This document shows positions 34,306-42,163 of a stretch of DNA of 42,163 nucleotides, piece after piece. The stretch comes from Planctomycetaceae bacterium (GTDB lineage Bacteria > Planctomycetota > Planctomycetia > Planctomycetales > Planctomycetaceae). Position numbers and translations under genes: made by a program. The stretch spans positions 1 through 42,163 of the forward strand of contig JABURQ010000037.1 of the NCBI GenBank assembly GCA_014762625.1. Direction: 5' to 3'. The notes below the pieces were generated by a model that did no database searches, had not been told where the DNA came from, and saw only the letters and a program-made list of their open reading frames with translations. The first letter of the stretch is position 1. The number at the start of each line of letters is the position of its first letter.

Positions 34306-34428
34306 AATCGTCGTGGTTGGTGAGCTTGGGCGTTCTTCCATCAACATCCACGCGCTCTTACACACGTTGTTTCCAACCGGGACGATTCATCAGCAAAACA
34401 GGTCGGAAATTTATTTCCGATTTTTTTT
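34306..34428 (+). ncRNA. Candidate structured small RNA ending in an intrinsic terminator
   Basis: Bases 34306-34320 pair with 34373-34387 over 15 positions, with one G-G mismatch and one G-U pair. Inside, 34322-34325 and 34330-34333 pair with 34350-34357 (GAGC/GCTC and GCGT/ACGC with a 4-base bulge). Fifteen bases further, 34403-34410 pairs with 34413-34420 and is followed by eight T (34421-34428), an intrinsic terminator on the plus strand with no protein gene in front of it. An extended -10-like TGTTATTTT lies at 34295-34303, but it would start transcription slightly inside the helix, so the true start may be upstream. It does not match tmRNA, SRP RNA or RNase P as I know them. Confidence 0.4.
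34403..34428 (+). terminator. Intrinsic terminator in a gene-free stretch
   Basis: Perfect 8-bp inverted repeat TCGGAAAT/ATTTCCGA with a very short centre, followed by eight T on the plus strand. It is correctly oriented only for a plus-strand transcript; on the minus strand it is preceded, not followed, by the A/T run. Confidence 0.75.
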
Positions 34429-34447
34429 GGAAACAAACCGACAAAAG

Positions 34448-35272
34448 TCAGTTCAACGATTCCAAAACCGTTTTCAGGTACTCGATACTCTCTTTCGCAA
34501 TCCGTTCGCAACCGGGCGAGTAATCGAAAACTTCCACCGACACCCAACCTGAGTAACCACTTTCCAACAGCGCTTTCAGGATCGGTTCGTATTGTGTCTC
34601 TCCCATCCCCGGCCCCAGCAAGTTGGTGTCGTTGACGTGAAAGTGTCCCGTGATGTCGGCGTAACGATGAATCAGTTCGGGTAGCGAATCGGTTTCCGAA
34701 CCCAACATCGCTTTCACATCCTGTTGCAAAACGAACAGCGGGTGATCGACCATCTCGATCAAACGCACTCCGTCGGCGCACGTATTCACAAAGTTGGTCT
34801 CTTTTGGAGTCAGCGGCTCCATGCAAATGCGGACGTTACGCTCCGCGATCCGCGGCATCACCTTCCGAAAGATTTCCGCCGCGTTTTCATAAGCCTGTTC
34901 CTCACTCACACCCTCTTCAAGGTTTCGTTGAAACGGCGAGCCGAACACCATCAGGTCGCCCCCGAAATCCGCACACGCCTCTCCCAGTTGAATGAGATAA
35001 TCGGCAGTCGCATCCCGGACACCCTGATCGGCGGTGGTGAGATGCAGGCCTTCGGTTTTCGCCAGCAGCCAATGCAAACCGATAATCTGTAATCCGTGAT
35101 CTTCGGCGACCTTGCGCAGTCGTTGCCGCTCTTCCGCGGAGACATCGGAAATCTTCTCGGCGAGGGTAAACGGGGCGAGTTCCAGTCCGGTATATCCCAG
35201 TTCGGCGGAGAACTGACATTGTCGTTCCCAGGGCCAGTCTTCGTACAGTTCCTGACAGATGGCGAATTTCAT
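34448..35272 (-). CDS. Sugar phosphate isomerase/epimerase (AP endonuclease family 2 fold)
   Basis: The 274-residue product is a xylose-isomerase-like TIM barrel. It opens with FAICQELYEDWPWERQCQF, then has YTGLELAPFTL, IIGLHWLLAKTEGLH, the metal-ligand Glu in RICMEPLTPKETNF, GHFHVNDTN with its His pair, and the last Glu in WVSVEVFDYSPGCE. Members include hydroxypyruvate isomerase, ketose 3-epimerases and inositol-pathway enzymes, and the substrate cannot be told here. The ATG has GAGGA seven bases upstream. It is cytoplasmic. The neighbouring xylulokinase and MLE-type genes fit a carbohydrate-use setting, but they are on the opposite strand. Confidence 0.88.
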   Translation of the reverse strand: MKFAICQELYEDWPWERQCQFSAELGYTGLELAPFTLAEKISDVSAEERQRLRKVAEDHGLQIIGLHWLLAKTEGLHLTTADQGVRDATADYLIQLGEACADFGGDLMVFGSPFQRNLEEGVSEEQAYENAAEIFRKVMPRIAERNVRICMEPLTPKETNFVNTCADGVRLIEMVDHPLFVLQQDVKAMLGSETDSLPELIHRYADITGHFHVNDTNLLGPGMGETQYEPILKALLESGYSGWVSVEVFDYSPGCERIAKESIEYLKTVLESLN

Positions 35273-35650
35273 CGTCGAATCCTCGTGAAAATCCTCTGCG
35301 CGCGGAGGAAAGATTAGGTGCTCAGAATAATCGGCAACAATTGCCGGTCTTCAAGAGAGTAGCAGGAAACGAGACGGGATTCGAGGTTGTCAAAACGACG
35401 ATTCGTCCAACCTCAAACAATCCTTCGCGGGCGAAGTTTTCCCCTAGGTCGGCGTGTGACGATTTTTCGGGAATGCAGCTTGTTCGAGTCGTCGAAAATA
35501 GAGCCGAGATATTCTTTTTGAGGAATCGATGCAGAACTGAGTGTGAAACGGTCGAAGAAAGATAATGTCGGAAACTCCACACAGAGGAGAGGTTCCGTCA
35601 TGGATTGATCAATCTCATCGATGGACTCAGAAGAACTGAGGAACAAGGCT
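35273..35650. other. Divergent promoter region before the cysteine-rich gene
   Basis: About 380 bases between the isomerase and the Cys-rich protein gene. It holds a perfect 6-bp inverted repeat CGGCAA/TTGCCG at 35333-35347 (centre of 3), a possible regulator site, and a TCCTC/GAGGA pair near 35293-35310. I see no well-spaced promoter. Confidence 0.4.
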
Positions 35651-36967
35651 ATGAAACGCCTCTTCGGAATCACAATTGCTTTGACGTTGCTGGCCGCCTG
35701 GGGAACGACTCAAGCTCACGCCGGTTACTGCGGTGCCGCCAGTTACAATAACTGTCCCGACTCCGATATCATTCCCTGCGGATTGTTCTGCGAAGCGCGC
35801 GATTGCTGCGTCGAATACAAGGTTGTCAAAGAGACGATCTGGGAAACTCAGAACTACACCGAAAAAGTCAAAGTTTACGATACGATCGTCGAACAGGTTC
35901 CCGTCACCTGCAAAAAGAAAGTCTACGAGACCTGCTATCGTCCCGAGACGGTCAAATGCAAACGCAAAGTCTATCAAACCTGCTACAAAGAAAAGTGCGT
36001 CAAAACCAAGCGGCCGGTCTACAAGACCTGCTACAAGGAAAAGTGCGTTAAAACCAAACGCCCCTGTTACAAGACGACTTACAAAGACGTCTGTTACACC
36101 GTCAAAAAGCCGGTTTACAAAACCTGCTACAAAGAGAAGTGTGTGAAGACGAAACGTCCGTGCTACAAAACCACGTACTGCGAAGTCAGCACCACCACCT
36201 TCAAGACCCACTACGAGACCTGTTACAAGGATGTCTGTTACACCACTTGCAAACCCGTCCATTACACCAAGGAAGTGGATGTCTGCTGCGGCGAGTGGAA
36301 AACTGTGATGGATCCCGGCTGTGCCGCTCCCGCCGATTGCACCGCCGACGGAATGAACCACTCTTCCGTCAGTTCGAGTTCCGGATCACACGGCAATGGA
36401 CTCTGCCGCAAAGTGTGGGTCCCGAAAGTCGTCAAGAAAACGGTCAATTGCACTCGCTACGAACAACAGGTTTGCCACAAGAAAGTTCCTTACACCGTCT
36501 GTCGTAAGGTTCCCTGCACGGTGACCAAGAAAGTTCCCAAAACCAGTTGCACTTGGGTGGAAGAATGCAAAATCGTCAAAATTCCCCACACCACCTGCGA
36601 CTGGGTGAAAGAACGCTGCACCAAGCGAGTTCCCAAGACGACCTGCACTTGGGTGGAAGAATGTAAGACGGTTCGCGTTCCTTATACGACCTGTAACTGG
36701 GTCGAAGAATGCAAAACCATCAAAGTTCCCTACACCACCTGCAAGACCATTGAAGAGTGCAAAACACGCATGGTCCCTTACACCAAATGCCGCACGGTCT
36801 GCGAAACGAAGTTCAAAACCGTCTGCAAGAAAGTGCCGCGTGAAGTCTGTGTGACGAAAACCCGGTGCGTGCCGCGGACCGTCTGTCGCAAGATTCCCGT
36901 CGATCCCGGTTGCTGTGCTCCTCAGGAAGCGACCTGTGCGGCGCCGAACGACGGCTGCGTGCAGTAA
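35651..36967 (+). CDS. Secreted cysteine-rich 16-residue-repeat protein (YTV-like)
   Basis: The 438-residue product, started at ATG 35651 (GAGGA upstream), has a signal peptide ending AHA-GYC. The mature protein is very rich in Cys, Lys, Thr, Val and Tyr. It has two blocks of 16-residue repeats: four of the type VYKTCYKEKCVKTKRP near 107-170 and six of the type KVPYTTCNWVEECKT near 294-389. Between them is a Ser/Gly-rich spacer. VPYTVCRKV and similar segments recall the YTV domain of Rhodopirellula, whose members were proposed as cross-linked cell-wall proteins. The regularly placed cysteines could make disulfide networks. It is probably a surface structural protein; this is inference from composition and the YTV resemblance. 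Confidence 0.82.
   Translation: MKRLFGITIALTLLAAWGTTQAHAGYCGAASYNNCPDSDIIPCGLFCEARDCCVEYKVVKETIWETQNYTEKVKVYDTIVEQVPVTCKKKVYETCYRPETVKCKRKVYQTCYKEKCVKTKRPVYKTCYKEKCVKTKRPCYKTTYKDVCYTVKKPVYKTCYKEKCVKTKRPCYKTTYCEVSTTTFKTHYETCYKDVCYTTCKPVHYTKEVDVCCGEWKTVMDPGCAAPADCTADGMNHSSVSSSSGSHGNGLCRKVWVPKVVKKTVNCTRYEQQVCHKKVPYTVCRKVPCTVTKKVPKTSCTWVEECKIVKIPHTTCDWVKERCTKRVPKTTCTWVEECKTVRVPYTTCNWVEECKTIKVPYTTCKTIEECKTRMVPYTKCRTVCETKFKTVCKKVPREVCVTKTRCVPRTVCRKIPVDPGCCAPQEATCAAPNDGCVQ
35969..36160 (+). repeat. Four 48-base units in the Cys-rich gene
   Basis: Exact 48-base phasing: 35969, 36017, 36065 and 36113, with a fifth partial unit from 36161. Units 1, 2 and 4 encode nearly the same peptide; unit 3 and the partial fifth are the variant beginning CYKTTY. 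Confidence 0.85.
36530..36817 (+). repeat. Six 48-base units in the Cys-rich gene
   Basis: Units start at 36530, 36578, 36626, 36674, 36722 and 36770 and encode a 16-residue repeat with the core VPxTTCxWVEECKT. It is a different repeat class from the first block but has the same length. Confidence 0.85.
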
Positions 36968-36996
36968 TCACACGCTTTGCAAACTTGAAGCACATG

Positions 36997-37026
36997 ACCG
37001 GACGCCCTTTGCGGCGTCCGGTTTTT
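36997..37026 (+). terminator. Intrinsic terminator after the Cys-rich gene
   Basis: Perfect 10-bp stem (36997-37006 with 37013-37022), 6-base loop, T-run to 37026. Confidence 0.92.
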
Positions 37027-37128
37027 ATATGCGCCGAAGATTTTGAATGATGTGCGTCTCATTCGGCGAGTTGCTACACTGATCACAGATTGTTCCACAC
37101 CAGACTGACCACTCAGGAGACTTCCAAG

Positions 37129-38661
<1,533 letters not shown>

Positions 38662-38714
38662 CTTTCGATGTCCTCCTCCTAATTCCTCCGGGCTCAATCG
38701 CGAGGTGACTCAAA

Positions 38715-39671
38715 ATGCCCGCATTATTCCTCACCGAACAAGACGTCCAATCGCTCGTCGATATGTCGACCGCCGTCGATGTCGTTCAGGAAGCGTTCCT
38801 GCAATGGGCGGACGGTAAGGCGATGAATGTCGCCCGACGACGCGCCAAAGCGCCCGGCATCATGCTGCATTCTCTCTCCGCGGGAGCCGAGTATCTCGGC
38901 TATGTCGGTTGGAAAAATTACACCACCACCCACGACGCGGCCCGCTTTCACGTCGCCATCTACAACAACACCACCGGGGAGATGGCCGCATTCATCGAAG
39001 CCGATTACCTCGGTCAATTGCGCACTGGAGCGGCTAGTGGAGTCGCCACCGCCGCGATGGCGCGGCCCGAAAGTCGGACGGTCGGTCTCTTCGGAACCGG
39101 CAAACAGGCGAAAACGCAATTGGAAGCAATGTGTGAAGTCCGCAAGATCGATTACGTCGAAGTCTATAGTCGGGATGAAAACCGACGGGAGCAATTCGCC
39201 GACGAGATGAGCGAACGACTCGGCGTCGAAATCGAACCCTCCCCGTATCCCTCGGATGTGGTCGCCGAAAAAGACATCGTCATCACTGCGACGACATCGA
39301 AGGAACCGCTCTTTTCCGGCAATGAACTCTCCGAAGGTACGCACCTCAACCTCATCGGCTCGAATCATCTGCGAAAAACGGAAGTGGACCTGATGACGAT
39401 CAGGCAGGCCGACGTCATCGTCTGCGACAGCATCGAACAGTGTCGTCTGGAAGCGGGCGACTTCGTGACCGCCCTCGAAGCCGGCGTGACCGAATGGTCG
39501 TTGATGCACGAGCTCAAAGATGTCGTGGCGGGGAAAGTGACCGGACGAGCCACCGAAGAGTCAATTACACTGTTTAAGTCCGTCGGCCTGGGGCTGGAAG
39601 ACGTCGCCCTTGCCGCGGAGATTCTGAAACGCGCGACAGAACAGGGCGTGGGTGAAGAGTTGCCGTTCTAG
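38715..39671 (+). CDS. Ornithine cyclodeaminase / mu-crystallin family protein
   Basis: The 318-residue product belongs to the ornithine cyclodeaminase/alanine dehydrogenase (mu-crystallin) family. It has Lys67 (GWKNYT), the family motif ADYLGQLRTGAASGVATAAMA, the Rossmann nucleotide loop LFGTGKQA at 125-132, TATTSKEPLFSG and NLIGSNHLRKTEVD. Known members convert ornithine to proline, reduce ketimines, or interconvert alanine and pyruvate with NAD(P)H; the substrate is not clear here. GAGGTG lies about 9 bases before the ATG. It sits 53 bases behind the xylulokinase gene and is likely in the same transcript. Confidence 0.9.
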   Translation: MPALFLTEQDVQSLVDMSTAVDVVQEAFLQWADGKAMNVARRRAKAPGIMLHSLSAGAEYLGYVGWKNYTTTHDAARFHVAIYNNTTGEMAAFIEADYLGQLRTGAASGVATAAMARPESRTVGLFGTGKQAKTQLEAMCEVRKIDYVEVYSRDENRREQFADEMSERLGVEIEPSPYPSDVVAEKDIVITATTSKEPLFSGNELSEGTHLNLIGSNHLRKTEVDLMTIRQADVIVCDSIEQCRLEAGDFVTALEAGVTEWSLMHELKDVVAGKVTGRATEESITLFKSVGLGLEDVALAAEILKRATEQGVGEELPF

Positions 39672-39812
39672 TCTGTATCTCCTGATTACTTTTCTCGTCT
39701 GTTGATAATTCTAGATCGGTTCTTGAACGCTGTTCGCTCATGGTTTTTGGTCTCATACCTGACTAAAATTCAATACACGGTTATGGCTCCCTCTTTGATC
39801 AGGATATTCAAC

Positions 39813-40826
39813 GTGTCATTAAGTCTCTCTCGTTATCATCGCCTCTTTCTCTGCACGATGATTCTCTGTTTGATCTCCCTGACCGGCTGCAACGGCGACT
39901 CGCAACCGGAGACCTCACAAACCAACGAGAAGGGCCTCACCAAAGTCACCCTCATGCTCAACTGGTTTCCCGAAGCCGAGCACGGCGGGTTCTACGCAGC
40001 CAAGGTTCATGGCTATTACGAAGAGGTCGGCCTCGACGTGGAAATCATTCCCGGCGGTCCGGGAGTACCGGTCCAGCAGAAAGTCGCTCTCGGAGACGTC
40101 ACCTTCGGCGTGACCAACGCCGACGACGTTTTACTCGCACGGGCTCAGGAGGCAGACGTCGTCGCCGTGATGGCTCCGCTGCAAACCTCGCCGCGCTGTG
40201 TCATGGTCCACGAGTCGTCCGGCATCACCAGTTTCGATCAACTCAAAAACGTCACGCTCGCCATGAGCGGCGGCAAAGCGTGGGCACAGTTCCTGAAGCA
40301 GACGCTCCCGCTGGAGGGAGTTGAACTGCAGGAAGGGCCGAACGTGGCCAAGTTTCTGGTGGATGAGAACTACGCCCAGCAGGCGTACGTCTTCAGCGAA
40401 CCGTTCGTCGCCGAACAGGAGGGGGGTGATCCGGTCAGTCTGCTGGTCGCCGATCTGGGCTTCAATCCCTACACCTCGTTACTGGTGACCAACCAGAGCC
40501 GCATCGACGAACAGCCGGAACTGGTCCAGAAAATGGTCACCGCCTCGATCAAAGGGTGGGACAAATACCTCGCCGAACCGGAAGAGACCAACCAGTACAT
40601 CCACGCGCAGAACGACCAGATGAGTCTGGAGATCCTCGCCTTTGGCGTCGATGCGATGACGCCCCTGTGTGTGGTCAAAGAGGAAGGGGGCACCACCGGC
40701 CACATGACCGCCGAACGCTGGGAGACGTTGCATCAGCAATTGATCGATGTCGAAGCGATCGAGCCGGAGAGCGTCGATCCCGCCAAAGCCTTTACGGCGG
40801 AATTTCTGAATTCCAAAATCGAATGA
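39813..40826 (+). CDS. NMT1/THI5-type ABC transporter substrate-binding lipoprotein
   Basis: The product is about 337 residues when started at the GTG at 39813, which has AGGA eight bases upstream. That start gives a compact lipoprotein signal peptide ending SLTGC with Cys26 lipidated. The mature part matches the NMT1/THI5-like and nitrate/taurine/pyrimidine binding proteins: VTLMLNWFPEAEHGGFYAAKVHGYYEEVGLDVEI in outline, GVTNADDVLLARAQEADVVAV and QTSPRCVMVHESSGI. It would hand a small substrate, possibly a thiamine pyrimidine precursor, to a membrane permease. The frame is open to a TTG at 39702. No permease or ATPase gene follows; the next gene is a cytochrome-type protein. Confidence 0.88.
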   Translation: MSLSLSRYHRLFLCTMILCLISLTGCNGDSQPETSQTNEKGLTKVTLMLNWFPEAEHGGFYAAKVHGYYEEVGLDVEIIPGGPGVPVQQKVALGDVTFGVTNADDVLLARAQEADVVAVMAPLQTSPRCVMVHESSGITSFDQLKNVTLAMSGGKAWAQFLKQTLPLEGVELQEGPNVAKFLVDENYAQQAYVFSEPFVAEQEGGDPVSLLVADLGFNPYTSLLVTNQSRIDEQPELVQKMVTASIKGWDKYLAEPEETNQYIHAQNDQMSLEILAFGVDAMTPLCVVKEEGGTTGHMTAERWETLHQQLIDVEAIEPESVDPAKAFTAEFLNSKIE

Positions 40827-40892
40827 GAACTTCACCCACCGATGTTGGTTGAGTCGAGAGAAGCCCGCGCCGCCTTCAGGATGATGAGACCC

Positions 40893-42163
40893 ATGTTTGA
40901 CCGCCGACCGACAACCTTTTCAGTAGTTCTGTTCCTGTTGTTGTGTGGGGAGAATGCGTCACTTCCCGCGCAGGAATTCCGACAGAACATCCAAACATTC
41001 CTCACCAACAATTGTGCCGACTGTCACGCCGACGGCGTCGAAGAGGGAGGTCTCGACCTCGGCCGGTTGGGGAACGACCTCAGCGACGCGGCGACTTTCG
41101 CAAAATGGGAACGGCTCTACGACCGCGTTCGCATGCGCGAGATGCCGCCCGAAGATGCCGAACAGCCGGCTGCTGCCGACCGGCAGAAATTTCTGCGATC
41201 GCTCGGCACTCCGCTGACCATCGCGCATGAAAGGACCAAAGGAACGGTTCTGCGTCGCCTCAATCGTCGTGAATACGAACACACGATGAACGACCTGTTC
41301 GGTACGAATCTCGATCTCGCGGGCATGCTTCCCGAGGACGGTCGCTCCCACGAATTCGATAACGTCGGTGAGTCGCTGGGGATCTCTTTGGTCCATTTGC
41401 AGAAATACATGGAAGCAGCGGAGAAGGTTCTCGATGAGGCCATCGCCGACACGACCGAGCCTCCCGAAGAGGTCCACATCGAAGGCAGTTACGCCGACAC
41501 CCGTGAAGCAGAGAAGTTTCTAGGGCAGCGATGGAAGCTGTTGCCGGATGGGGCCGTCGTCCGTTTCAGCGGCGGCGGTTATCCGTCGGGGATGATGCGG
41601 GGGACCGATCCGCGAGAACGGGGACGTTATCGCGTCAAAGTCTCCGGCTATGCCCATCAGTCCGACAAACCGATCACCTTCTCGGTTGGAGGGACCAGTT
41701 TCGCCCGCGGTTCCGAAAAACCGATCTACGGTTTCTGGTCCTTCCCTCCCGACAAACTGACCACCATCGAATTTGAAACCCTGATCGACCGCCGGTACAT
41801 GATCCAGATCGAACCGTACGGCATTGCCAATCCCAACCGTTACAAAAACGATCAGGACATCAACGACTACAAAGGACCGGGACTGGCGATTCTGAAAGTC
41901 GAACTGGACGGCCCCCTGGTGGGCGAGTTTCCCTCGCGCGGTCACAAACTGATTTTCGATGGTCTGAACCGGGAGGAGATTCCGCCCCGAAATCCCAATG
42001 ACCGCAAGCGAAGAAACTACCAGGCCCAGTTTGAAATTAAGACGGATAACGAACGTCGCGACATCGAACAGAGTCTGTTACGCATCACCGAGAAAGCCTT
42101 CTGCCGACCGGTCACATCGTCGGATGTCAGACCTTATCTCGACTTGTATGAGGACGAACGCCA
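40893..42163 (+). CDS. Planctomycete cytochrome C / DUF1587-DUF1592-type protein, cut by window end
   Basis: The reading frame stays open from the ATG at 40893 to the last base (423 codons seen, 3' part missing). It has a signal peptide (RRPTTFSVVLFLLLCGENAS), a heme motif C41-A-D-C44-H45 and MREMPPED, as in PSCyt domains. RRLNRREYEHTMNDLFG is the DUF1587 signature, and a carbohydrate-binding-like beta region (PDGAVVRFSGGGYPSGMMR) follows, then KLIFDGLNREEIPPRN. DUF1592, DUF1588 and DUF1585 normally come next and are presumably beyond the edge. CAGGAT nine bases upstream supports this start; in-frame ATG codons at 40881 and 40884 are possible. Exported, likely with a DUF1552-type partner outside the window. 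Confidence 0.88.
   Translation, partial: MFDRRPTTFSVVLFLLLCGENASLPAQEFRQNIQTFLTNNCADCHADGVEEGGLDLGRLGNDLSDAATFAKWERLYDRVRMREMPPEDAEQPAAADRQKFLRSLGTPLTIAHERTKGTVLRRLNRREYEHTMNDLFGTNLDLAGMLPEDGRSHEFDNVGESLGISLVHLQKYMEAAEKVLDEAIADTTEPPEEVHIEGSYADTREAEKFLGQRWKLLPDGAVVRFSGGGYPSGMMRGTDPRERGRYRVKVSGYAHQSDKPITFSVGGTSFARGSEKPIYGFWSFPPDKLTTIEFETLIDRRYMIQIEPYGIANPNRYKNDQDINDYKGPGLAILKVELDGPLVGEFPSRGHKLIFDGLNREEIPPRNPNDRKRRNYQAQFEIKTDNERRDIEQSLLRITEKAFCRPVTSSDVRPYLDLYEDER

Noticed and set aside
34262-34552. Plus-strand 96-codon frame
   Set aside because: It runs antisense into the isomerase gene, lacks a ribosome site, and crosses a strong terminator.
35969-36817. Regular 48-base repeats as a possible CRISPR or satellite array
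   Set aside because: The repeats are contiguous without spacers, in frame and code for a conserved peptide.

Overview
The window looks like chromosomal DNA of a member of the phylum Planctomycetota, order Planctomycetales, with a genus near Rubinisphaera, Planctomicrobium or Gimesia as an inference only. The signature families support this: a DUF1549/DUF1553 planctomycete cytochrome (PSD1), a DUF1501 Tat protein, a second large cytochrome-type protein of the DUF1587/DUF1592 group (cut by the right edge), a sulfatase, an ECF sigma factor next to a membrane Ser/Thr kinase, a second Ser/Thr kinase, and a cysteine-rich repeat protein resembling the YTV wall proteins. No rRNA, tRNA, CRISPR array, transposase or phage gene was seen.

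Left part (1-12.2 kb): a secreted coiled-coil protein, a SIS-domain protein, a polyprenol/phytol-kinase-like membrane protein, a Gly/Pro-rich lipoprotein with in-frame tandem repeats, a protein-isoaspartate methyltransferase, a nucleoside monophosphate kinase with an unusual C-terminal half, a family-4 uracil-DNA glycosylase behind a secreted HEAT-repeat protein, a PQQ-type beta-propeller protein and a succinate-semialdehyde-type dehydrogenase.

Middle part (12.3-25.2 kb): two small proteins, then a minus-strand operon kinase > PSD1 cytochrome > DUF1501 with overlapping or abutting junctions, an exported glutathione peroxidase closed by a clear terminator, an A/T-rich DUF4143 ATPase with a palindrome over its putative promoter, a TPR protein carrying two RNA polymerase alpha-CTD modules behind a strong promoter and a terminator-like leader hairpin, a TPM-domain membrane protein, and a short GlmU-type uridylyltransferase.

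Right part (25.3-42.2 kb): sulfatase with HEAT-like tail, ECF sigma factor, zinc-ribbon membrane kinase with a duplicated membrane module, ceramidase-like hydrolase, enolase-superfamily enzyme, sugar-phosphate isomerase, the cysteine-rich repeat protein, xylulokinase, ornithine-cyclodeaminase-family enzyme, an orphan NMT1/THI5-type binding lipoprotein, and the truncated cytochrome-type protein. Several of these fit breakdown of sulfated or complex carbohydrate, but no complete pathway is visible.

Two easily missed elements lie between 33.7 and 34.43 kb: a 52-codon GTG-initiated Lys/Ala-rich histone-H1-like gene on the minus strand, and a plus-strand structured RNA candidate (a 15-position helix with one mismatch, followed by an intrinsic terminator) in a stretch with no credible protein gene. 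These, together with the TPR/alpha-CTD gene and its leader, are the least ordinary parts of the window.
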